A stretch of 64,000 nucleotides of DNA. It comes from CAZGUX01 sp964529305. Its GTDB lineage: Bacteria; Acidobacteriota; Terriglobia; Bryobacterales; Bryobacteraceae. Under the pieces are notes generated by a model, which saw nothing but the letters and a program-made list of their open reading frames with translations, did not search any database and was not told the DNA's origin. Positions within the stretch are counted from its first letter, which is position 1; each line of letters starts with the position of its first letter. Location of the stretch: positions 54,764-118,763 of the forward strand of contig CAZGUX010000105.1 of NCBI GenBank assembly GCA_964529305.1, given 5' to 3'. Below are positions 1 to 7,812 of the stretch, piece after piece. Both the position numbers and the translations under genes were made by a program.

Positions 1-29
1 GGAACGGATGCCGCCCGATCGAAAGCGCT

Positions 30-1439
30 TCAATCAGCCGACCCGATGGCATAGAGCGCATTCCGGGTGCGAATGTACATCTTGCCGTCACTGATGGCCG
101 GAGTGGCGTAGATCTCCGAGTCGAATTCATTGATCGCCAGAATCTCCCAATCGCCGGCCGCACGCAGCACCACCACCTTGCCGTGCTCGCTCGCGATGTA
201 CACCTTGCCGTCGACGCCGACCGGCGAGGCGTAGTAGTCATCCAGCGCGCCCGTCAGACGCGCCTGCTTCAGCACCTTGCCGGTCTGCGCGTTCAGCGTG
301 GTCGCGATTCCGCCGTTTCGCACCAGGAACACCACGTCTTTGTACACCAGCGGCGCCGGCACGTCCGGCAGCGACTTTTCATGGCGCCAGAGCAGGTGCG
401 TGCCGGTCACGTCGCCCCTGCCGCCCAGCTTGACGGCCAATAATCCGTTGCGCGCGGCGCGGCGCGTGCGGAAGAACGTCCATTCCCTCTCGTTCAAGAA
501 GCCATCCCGGTCCAGGTCGATCGCACGCCAGGTTCCCGTGGGCTGCCATGGCTGGGGAAGTTCCTTCTGAGCCAGCTTGCCGTCGCGATTCCCATCGGCC
601 GCCGCGATCACCTCGGCGAACGGTGGCAGGTCCACCTGCTCTCCCGCATCGTTCCCGGAAGTCCAGCCATTGAAGTACAGCAGGCCGCCTGCAATCGTGG
701 GCGCCGATTTGGGCTGGCACGTCAAACCTCGAACGAACCAGAGCGCTTCGCCGTCCACGACCGAGTACGCGGTGAGTTGGTAAGAGCCGGGGGCGATCAC
801 TTGTGCGGGCCCGCCCGCCGGCCGGTGGACAATCGGTGTGGAGTACCCGTTGATGACGTGGCGCGGCGTCTTCCAGGCGATCTTGCCGGTATCGGCATCC
901 ACCCCCACAATGTATGCGTCGGTGTCTTGATCACAGACCAAGATCACTCTTCCATCGGCATATACAGGCGAGGCGACGATGCCGTGTTGACTGTTGAAGG
1001 GTCCGAGCGGTAACTGCCAGCGCTGGTTGCCTTCGACATCGTAAGCAACCAGGCCGAAATCGGCGAAGAAGACAAAAACTCTCTTTCCGTCCGTAACCGC
1101 GGTGGGCGCCGCGCGGTGATTCAGGGTGTGCTGGGCTTCGCGCCGGGTGGCCCGGACCGATCGACGCCACTGAACCTTCCCGCTGGAGCGGCTCAGGCAC
1201 ATCGTGATCAAATCATCGTTCTCGGAGCCTGTCAGGAAAATGCGATCCCCGGCCAGGACGGGGGACGACTTTCCTACCGGCAGCTCGGTCTTCCACAGGA
1301 CATTCTTCTGCGGTCCGAACGTGTTTGGCAGTTGCCCGCAGGAAGGGCACAGCCCGGAGCCGTTCGGACCACGAAACTGAGGCCAGTCGGCTCCGGAGAG
1401 ACCGGCTGCCAGCAGCAGGCAACAGAGAAGGGTACGCAT
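30..1439 (-). CDS. Exported PQQ-like beta-propeller protein with two EF-hand loops
   Basis: A 469-residue protein with a Sec-type signal peptide (MRTLLCCLLLAAGLSG), then the sequence WPQFRGPNGSG that typically opens outer-membrane-assembly/PQQ-like beta-propellers of Acidobacteria and Planctomycetes. Repeats with GKVxW, DxxTGKxxW and VYxxSEHGK run to the C-terminus, as in a quinoprotein-type propeller of about 7-8 blades. Around residues 280-330 an insertion holds two canonical EF-hand calcium loops, DGNRDGKLAQKE and DLDRDGFLNERE, each with acidic residues at loop positions 1, 3, 5 and 12. I chose the ATG at 1439 over one five codons upstream because it puts the signal peptide at the N-terminus. 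The substrate is unknown; no catalytic quinoprotein residues can be assigned. It could be a structural or polysaccharide-binding protein rather than an enzyme. Confidence 0.85.
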   Translation of the reverse strand: MRTLLCCLLLAAGLSGADWPQFRGPNGSGLCPSCGQLPNTFGPQKNVLWKTELPVGKSSPVLAGDRIFLTGSENDDLITMCLSRSSGKVQWRRSVRATRREAQHTLNHRAAPTAVTDGKRVFVFFADFGLVAYDVEGNQRWQLPLGPFNSQHGIVASPVYADGRVILVCDQDTDAYIVGVDADTGKIAWKTPRHVINGYSTPIVHRPAGGPAQVIAPGSYQLTAYSVVDGEALWFVRGLTCQPKSAPTIAGGLLYFNGWTSGNDAGEQVDLPPFAEVIAAADGNRDGKLAQKELPQPWQPTGTWRAIDLDRDGFLNEREWTFFRTRRAARNGLLAVKLGGRGDVTGTHLLWRHEKSLPDVPAPLVYKDVVFLVRNGGIATTLNAQTGKVLKQARLTGALDDYYASPVGVDGKVYIASEHGKVVVLRAAGDWEILAINEFDSEIYATPAISDGKMYIRTRNALYAIGSAD

Positions 1440-1549
1440 TTCCGTGCTATCCATCTTAAGCTGCCGGCGAGATGTGAGGCTGGTTGGAGCGATCGTCCGC
1501 GGTTCGCAATCGCGGACCGGAGTTCGCCGCCTCGCGGTGGGAACGTTGA

Positions 1550-1966
1550 CTAGGTAAGCTCTTTGAACGGATTGAGTACCTTGAGTCCGGGGCGCCTGAA
1601 ATCTCTATCGTTGCCTGTAGCAATGGTCAGTCCATGCCGCCGGGCTGTAGCCGCGATGTAGCTGTCTTCCACCGGCATCCGTTGGCCGGCTTTGTCGAGC
1701 ATCCGTTCCTGCTCGGCCCATGTGTGAGCAACCGAAACGTTGAAACCGTGAATCCGTCCGTCGAGCGCGTTGATGAGTCGCGTCAGCCAAGTCTGTAGCA
1801 TCTGTCGTTGGCGCCCATCCTTCGTCCGCACCCAGTAGGCCAGTTGGGCGATGACGACGGCACTTGTATAGCAGCGGTCTTGTTCCTGTTCGAGCCAGGC
1901 GATAACCCGTGCGTCGCCGTGCCGCTTGGCCGGTTGGCAAATGACATCCGTGTCGAGCAGCCACAT
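1550..1966 (-). CDS. vapC: PIN-domain ribonuclease toxin, VapC-like
   Basis: A 138-residue PIN domain. The first acidic residue lies in WLLDTDV at the N-terminus, and the C-terminal acidic pair in VEDSYIAATA and TGNDRDF. The family cleaves tRNA or other RNA with a metal centre of three or four acidic residues. The second motif, usually a Glu in a 'S-x-I-T-x-x-E' context, reads TSAVVIAQLAYW here, so Gln replaces the usual Glu. The ATG at 1966 shares a base with the TAA of the upstream antitoxin gene (TAATG), which argues for translational coupling and against an upstream ATG that would run 22 codons into the antitoxin gene. The pair forms a classic type II toxin-antitoxin operon. Confidence 0.85.
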   Translation of the reverse strand: MWLLDTDVICQPAKRHGDARVIAWLEQEQDRCYTSAVVIAQLAYWVRTKDGRQRQMLQTWLTRLINALDGRIHGFNVSVAHTWAEQERMLDKAGQRMPVEDSYIAATARRHGLTIATGNDRDFRRPGLKVLNPFKELT

Positions 1967-2193
1967 TATGGTTTCCGCCGCCGGGCCGGAGTCCGCCGCC
2001 GCCGTGGCACATCGTCCGGACTTACTGGACAAGCCTTGAGCACGGCGAGCCAGTTCTCCTTTCCCGGCAATCGCCGAAACACCAGGGCGTCTTCTTCCGC
2101 ATCGAAGCGGGCATCGAAGTAGTCTCCGGGCGAAGTCGGCGCAAGACCAGCGGGGACAGTAAGACGCCGCTTGGCATCGAGTGTGACGATCAT
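1966..2193 (-). CDS. vapB: AbrB/MazE-type antitoxin of the vapBC pair
   Basis: A 75-residue protein opening with MIVTLDAKRRLTVPAGL, the swapped-hairpin AbrB/SpoVT/MazE DNA-binding motif (hydrophobic strand, then 'KRRLTVP'). A basic C-terminal tail (RRRRTPARRRK) may contact DNA or the toxin. The family binds its own promoter and neutralises the partner PIN toxin. I chose the internal ATG at 2193 over one 12 codons upstream because the AbrB fold starts there. The stop codon overlaps the toxin's start. The AT-richer stretch just upstream (GTGGGATTATCCCAC, centred near 2200) is palindromic and could be the autoregulatory operator. Confidence 0.8.
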   Translation of the reverse strand: MIVTLDAKRRLTVPAGLAPTSPGDYFDARFDAEEDALVFRRLPGKENWLAVLKACPVSPDDVPRRRRTPARRRKP

Positions 2194-2195
2194 AG

Positions 2196-2212
2196 TGGGA
2201 TTATCCCACCCC
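2196..2212. promoter_or_regulatory. Palindrome upstream of the antitoxin, possible operator
   Basis: The sequence TAGTGGGATTATCCCAC contains GTGGGAT-TATCCCAC, an inverted repeat of GTGGGA with TCCCAC around a short spacer. It lies directly before the antitoxin start. Type II antitoxins usually bind such dyads to repress their operon; the binding itself is inferred. Confidence 0.35.
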
Positions 2213-2442
2213 TTGTCGCACGAGTGCAATCAATCATGCGCTTGGCCTTGAGCACGCCATTCGGTCCTTTCATAGGGGCTCTTTCCACCGTCTGGTGAGT
2301 CGCGGCATTCCGCCCCTGAGTCTGGTTTTTCGGGCGTGACGGCATGGGCGCACAGTCCTTGGTGTTCGCCGATCTCTGGGGGGATCCGGCACCTTCCACC
2401 TGGCCCTTGAGCCGTTGTCTCACACCCGCCTCGGAGTTGATG

Positions 2443-3264
2443 CTACGCCTCAGCCAGAGCCTTCATCAGCGCCACCGGGTCGTCCCCGAGAAACGCGCGC
2501 GTCGCCCGCGACGTGTCCACGTCCGCAACCAGCAGCGTTTCCCTCCCCAGCTCCGACGCCTGGAGAATCAACCCGTCCGGGCCGACGATCAGAGAACGGC
2601 AGTTGTTCCGCGGATGGCACATGTTGGAGGACACGAAGAAGATGCCGTTCTCGGCCGCCCGCGCCACGATCAGAGCCTCCTGGACCGGCTGTTTCCATTC
2701 CATCCCCGGTAGCACGTGATTGAACTGCGGGTGGAAGACGACCTTCGCTCCGCCTCGCGCCAGTTGCCGCGTCGTCTCGGGAAATCGGAATCCCTCGAAG
2801 CAGATCACGAGCCCCATCGGGATATTTCGAAAGGTGAACGCCGTAGGGCCGCTGCCGGGCGCATAGCCGAGCGCGTCTTTCGGTGTGAGCCTGGACTTGT
2901 GGTGCGTGGTCAGGACGCTTCCGTCGTCATTGATCACCACGGCGCTGTTGAACGGCCTTGCGCCAGGGTTCGGAGTTTCCGTGCCGACGATCGCCCCGAT
3001 CCTCAGTTCCGCGCACCTCGCCGCGATGGTCTCCAACGCCTGCGCAAGCCCCAACTCATCGCAAGGCGCATCCGTCTCCAGAATTCCCACCCGATACCCG
3101 GCGAGATGGGTCTCGGGAAAGCAAATCAGGTCGACTTCTTTCTCCGCCGCTCTCTCGAGGTAGCCCAGGACTGTGGCCAGATTCTCAGTCAACCGGCAAC
3201 TGGGAGGCGCCTGTGCCGCCGCGACGCGAAGGGTCGTCCCGCCCGAACCGCCGTTCTTGCCCAT
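2443..3264 (-). CDS. Nitrilase/carbon-nitrogen hydrolase family amidase
   Basis: A 273-residue cytosolic protein of the nitrilase superfamily, which hydrolyses amide or nitrile C-N bonds. The catalytic triad is visible: Glu in FPETHLAGY, Lys in HHKSRLTP and Cys in VICFEGFRFPE. Length fits the single-domain omega-amidase/N-carbamoylase-like branches. The N-terminal beta strand is LRVAAAQAPP. I chose the start at 3264 (MGKNGGSGG) because the longer reading adds a low-complexity Arg/Pro/Gly stretch not seen in the family. The substrate cannot be told from sequence. The gene is not tightly coupled to its neighbours: the phosphatase gene upstream ends 124 bp before it. Confidence 0.85.
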   Translation of the reverse strand: MGKNGGSGGTTLRVAAAQAPPSCRLTENLATVLGYLERAAEKEVDLICFPETHLAGYRVGILETDAPCDELGLAQALETIAARCAELRIGAIVGTETPNPGARPFNSAVVINDDGSVLTTHHKSRLTPKDALGYAPGSGPTAFTFRNIPMGLVICFEGFRFPETTRQLARGGAKVVFHPQFNHVLPGMEWKQPVQEALIVARAAENGIFFVSSNMCHPRNNCRSLIVGPDGLILQASELGRETLLVADVDTSRATRAFLGDDPVALMKALAEA

Positions 3265-3387
3265 TCGATGTGTCCTCCCTGGTGGTGCCGGTCTCCGACC
3301 TGGTCTCCGACCGGCCATGCGAATCGAAGATGCTGCTGCCCTGACCCGCAGGGCGCCAGACGCAGTCAAAGAATATCGGGGACGCCC

Positions 3388-3873
3388 TCAATATCGCAAC
3401 GTAACCACGGTGGCGCCGCCCCCCGGCACCAGCGTGACGACAATCAAACGGTCGTGCTCGTCGGAACGTAAGGCGGGAATGTCACCCCCGCCCAGGGCGG
3501 CAACGATCTTGGGCACGGTCGCCCGGTGGCCCACCACCAGCGTGGCCTCGTCGCGGCTGGCTGTCGAGCGAATCGCCCGCATCAGTCCCTCAAAATCGGA
3601 CTGCGGCACCGCCTCCACCCGCCGGCCCGCGCCCCGCGCCGTTGGCTCCGCGGTCTGCTGCGCTCTTACCGTGTCGCTTGTATAGAAATGGCGTACGTTC
3701 GCGTCAGCCAGCATCCGGGAAAGTTCCACGGCACGCCGGGCCCCATCGGCATTCAACGGAGGGTCTGGCTCGCCGGTGCGCTCGGCGTGGCGAACGATGA
3801 AAATCGTCTGGGCCGCCGCGGTGCCGAGACAAACTCCGGCGGCGAACACCAGCGTGATCAGACGACGCATCAT
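3388..3873 (-). CDS. Exported histidine phosphatase (phosphoglycerate-mutase-like)
   Basis: A 161-residue protein with a signal peptide (MMRRLITLVFAAGVCLGTAAAQ) followed at once by FIVRHAERTGE, the RHx catalytic motif whose His accepts the phosphate. The second catalytic His is in LVVGHRATVP, and the conserved Ser/Thr-Asp patch in YTSDTVRAQQTAEPT. This is the short SixA/phosphohistidine-phosphatase-like branch of the superfamily, predicted to act outside the cytoplasm. It stands alone on the minus strand with no clear operon partner. The substrate is unknown. Confidence 0.85.
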   Translation of the reverse strand: MMRRLITLVFAAGVCLGTAAAQTIFIVRHAERTGEPDPPLNADGARRAVELSRMLADANVRHFYTSDTVRAQQTAEPTARGAGRRVEAVPQSDFEGLMRAIRSTASRDEATLVVGHRATVPKIVAALGGGDIPALRSDEHDRLIVVTLVPGGGATVVTLRY

Positions 3874-4185
3874 GCCTTCCAGAATTGCACACGCTGAGGC
3901 CCTTACAGATTCCCTCTATCTGGGTGAATTACCGCGAGGGGGATGCGGCGAACATCGTCGGCCGGGGAGAGAGGCATTCGCGCCGAATCGTTTCCGTCTT
4001 CGTGGAAAGAGCGTGCTGGTGAGTCGCGCGCGCCGCTGCGTCTGGCCTTCCCCGCCGCGCTCGCGGCTCGCTGGGTGCCGGGCCTGTTCCCGGAAGGGCC
4101 GGAGAGTTGAACAGGAGGAAGTGGCGGCAACTGCTGTTCACTCAGCCTGCCTGATTCCGACCGCCGAGTGAGACTGTGCTCAAAC
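3874..4185. other. Intergenic stretch, nothing recognised
   Basis: About 310 bases between the phosphatase start and the methyltransferase stop, both on the minus strand. Open frames here lack family motifs and look like chance GC-rich frames. It probably holds the phosphatase promoter. Confidence 0.5.
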
Positions 4186-5205
4186 TCAAGTGGACGCCAC
4201 AACCCAACTGCCCGGCGCGGCGGGGTGGCGGTGCAGTTCCGTGCCGGCGAATCCGGCATTGCGGCACATGGCATCCAGTTCCCGGTAGGTGTAAGCGTCG
4301 CCGGTGGCCGTGGAGGCGAGCATCGCCAGGGCGAATCCGGCCGGCATCGGCGGCGACACCCGATCCTCGTTGGGGACGAATTCGAGGATCGCGGCGCGGC
4401 CTCCCGGGTTGAGGGCCGCCCGTACCTTCTTCATCAGTTGCTCGCAGGCCGGCACATCGAAGTGGTGCAGAAAATTCGTCACCAGCACCAGATCGTATCC
4501 CGCGCCAAAGCTGACGTCGAAGGCGTTGCCGGCAATCTTGTGAAAACGGCTCGACACGCCCGCGCGCTCGGCGTTCTGCTCGGCCACCGCCAGCACCGGC
4601 GCCCAGTCCAGCGCGTGGATCTCGGCGTTCGGATTGTAGCGGGCCAGGGTGATGCCGAACATGCCGTGTCCGGCGGCGAGATCGAGCACCTTCCAGGTTT
4701 CCGCGCTTTCCGGGCGCAACAACGACGCGCCCATCTCTGCCATCGGCATCATCATGGGCACCATGTCTTCGGCGAACTCGACCCAGACGGGATTCTCCGG
4801 CTCGACCGTCCCCGCTCCGTCGAGCAACGTGGTGCCCGTGCGGACCACGGCGGCGAGATCATGGAAGGCTTCCACGATCGCCGGGTGCGTGAGGAAGTTC
4901 GCCACGCGCCCCATGTAGGCGGGGGAGTGCTCGTCGAGAAAGACGGCGGAATCGGGGGTCAGCGCGTACTCGCCATCGGTCTTGACGAGGAAGCCGTTGA
5001 TGGTGAGGAAATCGCAGAGGATTCGCGTTCCCCGTTCGGAAGCGTGGCAGGCGGAGGCAATCGCGCCGGCGCTGCGCGCCCCCTCGGCGATGCGCGTGAA
5101 GATCTTCAGTTGGATCGCCGCTTTGATGGCCTGGGTCTTCTGAAAGGCCCAAAGCGTGTCCATCAACAAGGCGGGTGAAGGCCTGGTAGCAGTGCCAGGT
5201 TGCAT
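4186..5205 (-). CDS. SAM-dependent O-methyltransferase of the dimerising plant-OMT type
   Basis: A 339-residue class I methyltransferase. Residues about 10-95 form a winged-helix dimerisation domain (LMDTLWAFQKTQAIKAA, 'TRILCDFLTINGFLVK'), as in plant caffeate/hydroxyindole O-methyltransferases. The Rossmann SAM-binding motif I is VLDLAAGHGMFG, followed by IHALDWAPVL (motif II) and DLVLVTNFLHHFD. The C-terminal signature LNPGGRAAILEFVPNEDR is normal. The family methylates hydroxyl groups of small aromatic or polyketide substrates; no biosynthetic cluster surrounds it, so its substrate is open. The upstream region carries a remnant of an unrelated gene. Confidence 0.88.
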   Translation of the reverse strand: MQPGTATRPSPALLMDTLWAFQKTQAIKAAIQLKIFTRIAEGARSAGAIASACHASERGTRILCDFLTINGFLVKTDGEYALTPDSAVFLDEHSPAYMGRVANFLTHPAIVEAFHDLAAVVRTGTTLLDGAGTVEPENPVWVEFAEDMVPMMMPMAEMGASLLRPESAETWKVLDLAAGHGMFGITLARYNPNAEIHALDWAPVLAVAEQNAERAGVSSRFHKIAGNAFDVSFGAGYDLVLVTNFLHHFDVPACEQLMKKVRAALNPGGRAAILEFVPNEDRVSPPMPAGFALAMLASTATGDAYTYRELDAMCRNAGFAGTELHRHPAAPGSWVVAST

Positions 5206-5283
5206 TTCTCAATTATGGAGCAACTTCTGGCATGACCACGGAAAGTCTGCTCAACGCAGCCTCCGGACGCCTCGAGATCCTCT

Positions 5284-5397
5284 TCACGGCGTCCCGGCCG
5301 AATCCAACCCGAACACGAAAAGGGCGTTCCCCATCGCCATTGCGACGTACTGCTTTCCGTCGCTGAGAAAGCTCATCGGATTCGACACCCACCACAG
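5284..5397 (-). pseudogene. Remnant of the C-terminus of a PQQ-dependent dehydrogenase
   Basis: Reading the minus strand from 5397 to the TGA at 5284 gives 37 residues including NPMSFLSDGKQYVAMAMGN and ALFVFGLDSAG. This is the conserved C-terminal strand of quinoprotein alcohol/glucose dehydrogenases (P-M-S-Y/F ... G-K-Q-Y-V-A-x-x-x-G-N-x-L-x-x-F-x-L). A TAG codon at 5398-5400 interrupts the frame upstream, and no further propeller sequence is visible. It is most likely the tail of a deleted gene. The match is by eye. Confidence 0.55.
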
Positions 5398-5496
5398 CTA
5401 CGGCATCACTTCTTCAGATGACCGGTAGAGTAACACCCAGACCCGCGAAACAGGGGATGTCACTCACTCGAGAAGCGCATCCAAAAGGGGAAGTGG

Positions 5497-5502
5497 TATA
5501 AT
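5497..5502 (+). promoter_or_regulatory. Possible -10 element (TATAAT) before the SelA-like gene
   Basis: An exact TATAAT in GTGGTATAATTGCCCC lies about 115 bases before the ATG at 5616. No convincing -35 hexamer is seen at 16-18 bases upstream, so this could be an extended or activator-dependent promoter, or chance. Confidence 0.35.
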
Positions 5503-5615
5503 TGCCCCACGTTTTAGCTCCCTAAAAGGGATTTGCTTGCTTGGCCGATGGGTATATCGGTTCGCACCCATCCGGCCTCCCAGGCGTGAAAGTCCAGGAT
5601 CGGAGTTCTCGAGTC

Positions 5616-7196
5616 ATGAAATCGAAGAAGATATCGGCCGCTCTGAATCGCCGCGAGCTGATGCTCGCCGGCGCGACTGCCAGTCTTGCCAATTGGGCGG
5701 CGCCCTCGGCGCGCGCTGCGTCCCGCCTTCCCGTTCGCGCGGGCGGGCCGGAAGTGTATTCGCTCCTGGGCGTGAAGCCGTTCATCAATTGCACCTCCAC
5801 GTACACCATCAACGGAGGGTCGGCGATGCTGCCGGAGGTGATCGAAGCGATGAACAGCGCCTCGTTCTACCCCGTCAACATCGATGAACTGATGCAGGGC
5901 GCGGGCAAGCGCCTGGCCGAGTTGCTGCAGGTGGAAGCCGCCATGGTCAGTTCCGGCGCCGCCGGCGCGATGACGTGCGCCACGCTGGCCTGTATCGCCG
6001 GGTCGGACCCCGAGAAGATGCAGCAGTTGCCCGACACCACCGGGCTCAAGGGAGAAGTGATCGTTCCCCGGTGGTCGCGGAGCACCTACGATCATGCCGT
6101 CCGCACCACGGGCATAAAAATGATCGAAGTCGACACGTTGGAAGACCTGGAACGGGCGTTCAGCCCGCGCACCGCGATGGCAACCGGGCAGATTAACCTG
6201 GCAAGCGACAAGAACCCGTTTACGCTGGAACAGTACGTCGCGATCGCGCACAAGCATGGAGTTCCCGTCGTGATGGACTGCGCCGACCGCCTGCCGCTGG
6301 TTCCGAATCCTTATCTGTCGCGGGGCGTCGATCTGGTTGCGTACTCCGGCGGCAAGATCATCCGGGGGCCGCAGACCGCGGGGATGCTGCTGGGCCGCAA
6401 GGACCTGGTGGGCGCCGCGTTCACCAACAGCGCGCCGCATCACGCCTTTGCCCGTGCTCTCAAGGTCAGCAAAGAGGAAGTGGTCGGCCTGGTAAAGGCC
6501 ATCGAGATCCTGCGCACCGGCAAACGGGATCGGGACCACGAGGACAACGAGTGGCGTGGCTGGTTTCGACACATTAACGAGGTCGTGTCCAAGGTTCCAG
6601 GCGTCTCGGGCCATATTATCGAGCCGAAAGACAAGCAGTACTACCCCACGATGAAGGTGGTCTGGGATCCCGGCAAGATCGGGATTACGGCGGGGGAAGT
6701 GGGCCAGTTGCTGCTCGAAGGGGAGCCGCGCATCATGACGCATGCCGGTCTGAACGAGGCGGACAAGGCCAGCGAAATGCTGCTGCGCCCCGCCGCGATG
6801 TGGCCCGGAGAATACAAACTGGTGGCCGACCGGCTTCACGAGATTCTCAGCAAGGCGCCCGGCCCGCGTCCCAAGCCGCAGTACGCCGAACCGGCCGGCG
6901 ACGTCTCCGGTCTCTGGGAATCGGAGTTGCAGTTCGGGGTCGGTTCGGCGAAGCACAGCTTTTATCTCGACCCGAAGGGCAATAAGCTCAGCGGCCAATA
7001 CACGGGGAGACTGGTCAAGGGCGCGATCAAGGGCCATGTCGACGGCAACAAGGTCGAGTTTTCGAGCGGCGGAAAGGTCGAAGGAACGTCCTTGCACTAC
7101 ACCTATAAAGGCACTTTCGACGGGACGCAAATGTCGGGCACGGTCGATCTGGGCGAATACGGAACGGCCCGGTTCACCGCCACACGAAAGGCGTAA
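5616..7196 (+). CDS. Tat-exported SelA/DgaE-like PLP-dependent enzyme with extra C-terminal domain
   Basis: A 526-residue protein. The N-terminus has a twin-arginine motif (LNRRELMLAGATAS) and a hydrophobic stretch ending near residue 35. Residues about 45-420 are a fold-type I PLP domain of the selenocysteine synthase-like family, close to D-glucosaminate-6-phosphate ammonia-lyase (DgaE): the substrate loop FINCTSTYTINGGS, VSSGAAGAMTCATLA, and the PLP-lysine motif YSGGKIIRGPQTAG. Residues about 430-526 form a separate, probably beta-sandwich, domain beginning SGLWESELQFG and rich in GxYxG, GxVxG repeats. SelA-type enzymes are normally cytosolic; an exported form with an added domain suggests elimination chemistry on an amino-sugar acid or amino acid in the periplasm. 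I chose the ATG at 5616 because it places the RR motif at residue 12; an earlier frame opening at 5541 is less likely. Confidence 0.82.
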   Translation: MKSKKISAALNRRELMLAGATASLANWAAPSARAASRLPVRAGGPEVYSLLGVKPFINCTSTYTINGGSAMLPEVIEAMNSASFYPVNIDELMQGAGKRLAELLQVEAAMVSSGAAGAMTCATLACIAGSDPEKMQQLPDTTGLKGEVIVPRWSRSTYDHAVRTTGIKMIEVDTLEDLERAFSPRTAMATGQINLASDKNPFTLEQYVAIAHKHGVPVVMDCADRLPLVPNPYLSRGVDLVAYSGGKIIRGPQTAGMLLGRKDLVGAAFTNSAPHHAFARALKVSKEEVVGLVKAIEILRTGKRDRDHEDNEWRGWFRHINEVVSKVPGVSGHIIEPKDKQYYPTMKVVWDPGKIGITAGEVGQLLLEGEPRIMTHAGLNEADKASEMLLRPAAMWPGEYKLVADRLHEILSKAPGPRPKPQYAEPAGDVSGLWESELQFGVGSAKHSFYLDPKGNKLSGQYTGRLVKGAIKGHVDGNKVEFSSGGKVEGTSLHYTYKGTFDGTQMSGTVDLGEYGTARFTATRKA

Positions 7197-7213
7197 CAGC
7201 GCGCGCTGCAGAA

Positions 7214-7265
7214 CGAACCCAATTCCGCCAGAAGTGATTGATTTCACAGGAGGGAATTGGGTTCG
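7214..7265. repeat. 13-base inverted repeat downstream of the SelA-like gene
   Basis: CGAACCCAATTCC at 7214-7226 is exactly complementary to GGAATTGGGTTCG at 7253-7265, with a 26-base loop. It lies 18 bases after the stop codon. It has no following T-run, so it may be a transcript-end stabiliser or a remnant end of a small mobile element rather than an intrinsic terminator. Confidence 0.6.
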
Positions 7266-7616
7266 TGGATTGGCTTCGGTTGGCTTCGTTCCGCTCGCCA
7301 GGGTTCCCCGGGTAGTGTGACGGCACCCGGCTTGTGCAAGAGGCCTCATGGCGCCCCAAGGCTACCGCGCCGTCAAGCGGGAATCGAATTCGAGAATCGG
7401 CAAGCCGTTGATGGAAAGGGACTTATTTTCAGGAGACCCTTGTGACGGTCATCCCGCGTCTCGACCTTGCGGCGGCGGGCGTGGAGATGAGACCAGCCTC
7501 CACACGGTTCCAGGTTGACAGGCTCCTATAGTCGCGGCGCATGGTGTCTCCGAAGCGTGGGTGTCGCTTGGGGCCCTCATCTGCATCCGCCTTCACTGCA
7601 ACCCGCGGGTCTAGAA

Positions 7617-7696
7617 GTTGTGAAAAAAAAGGGGACGGCCACCACTCCCTCAGAGGTTGTGAAAAAAAGGGGACGGGACCGCCCCCAATTTTTCAC
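7617..7696. repeat. Direct repeat GTTGTGAAAAAAAGGGGACGG and inverted partner
   Basis: Two copies of GTTGTGAAAA(A/-)AAAGGGGACGG lie at 7617-7638 and 7656-7676, 39 bases apart. The second copy forms a hairpin with CCCCCAATTTTTCAC, ending at 7696 (GTGAAAAA pairs with TTTTTCAC). The arrangement looks like a small palindromic dispersed element rather than a promoter. A weaker relative (GCTGTGAAAATCGGGGCCGG) follows the CocE gene at about 11800. Confidence 0.6.
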
Positions 7697-7812
7697 GGCT
7701 TCTTACACCCGCGGTTCGGAGCCATCGTCTCTACGGCCTCGGATTGCTCACCAGTTGACACAAACACCTTTTGGCCGATACAACGGATCTTCCACAGGAG
7801 CCAATCGAAACC

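Larger units (their letters stand above)
7197..7812. other. Long intergenic region with repeats, no gene
   Basis: About 615 bases without a credible coding frame. It holds a 13-base inverted repeat (7214-7226 with 7253-7265), a tandem TTGGCTTCGTT-like motif near 7270-7290, and two copies of a purine-rich repeat followed by an inverted copy (7617-7696). It separates the SelA-like gene from the following three-gene operon, so the two probably have their own promoters. Confidence 0.6.

Noticed and set aside
4168..5178. Plus-strand open frame of 336 codons opposite the O-methyltransferase
   Set aside because: The minus-strand reading has a full SAM-binding motif set; this frame has none.
5514..7349. 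Long minus-strand open frame (611 codons) opposite the SelA-like gene
   Set aside because: Rich in Arg/His/Gly with no family motifs, and exactly opposite a gene with clear PLP motifs; a GC-skew shadow.
7350..7440. tRNA-like sequence (TTCGATTCCCGC on the minus strand)
   Set aside because: Only a T-arm-like piece; no acceptor, D or anticodon arm could be folded around it.
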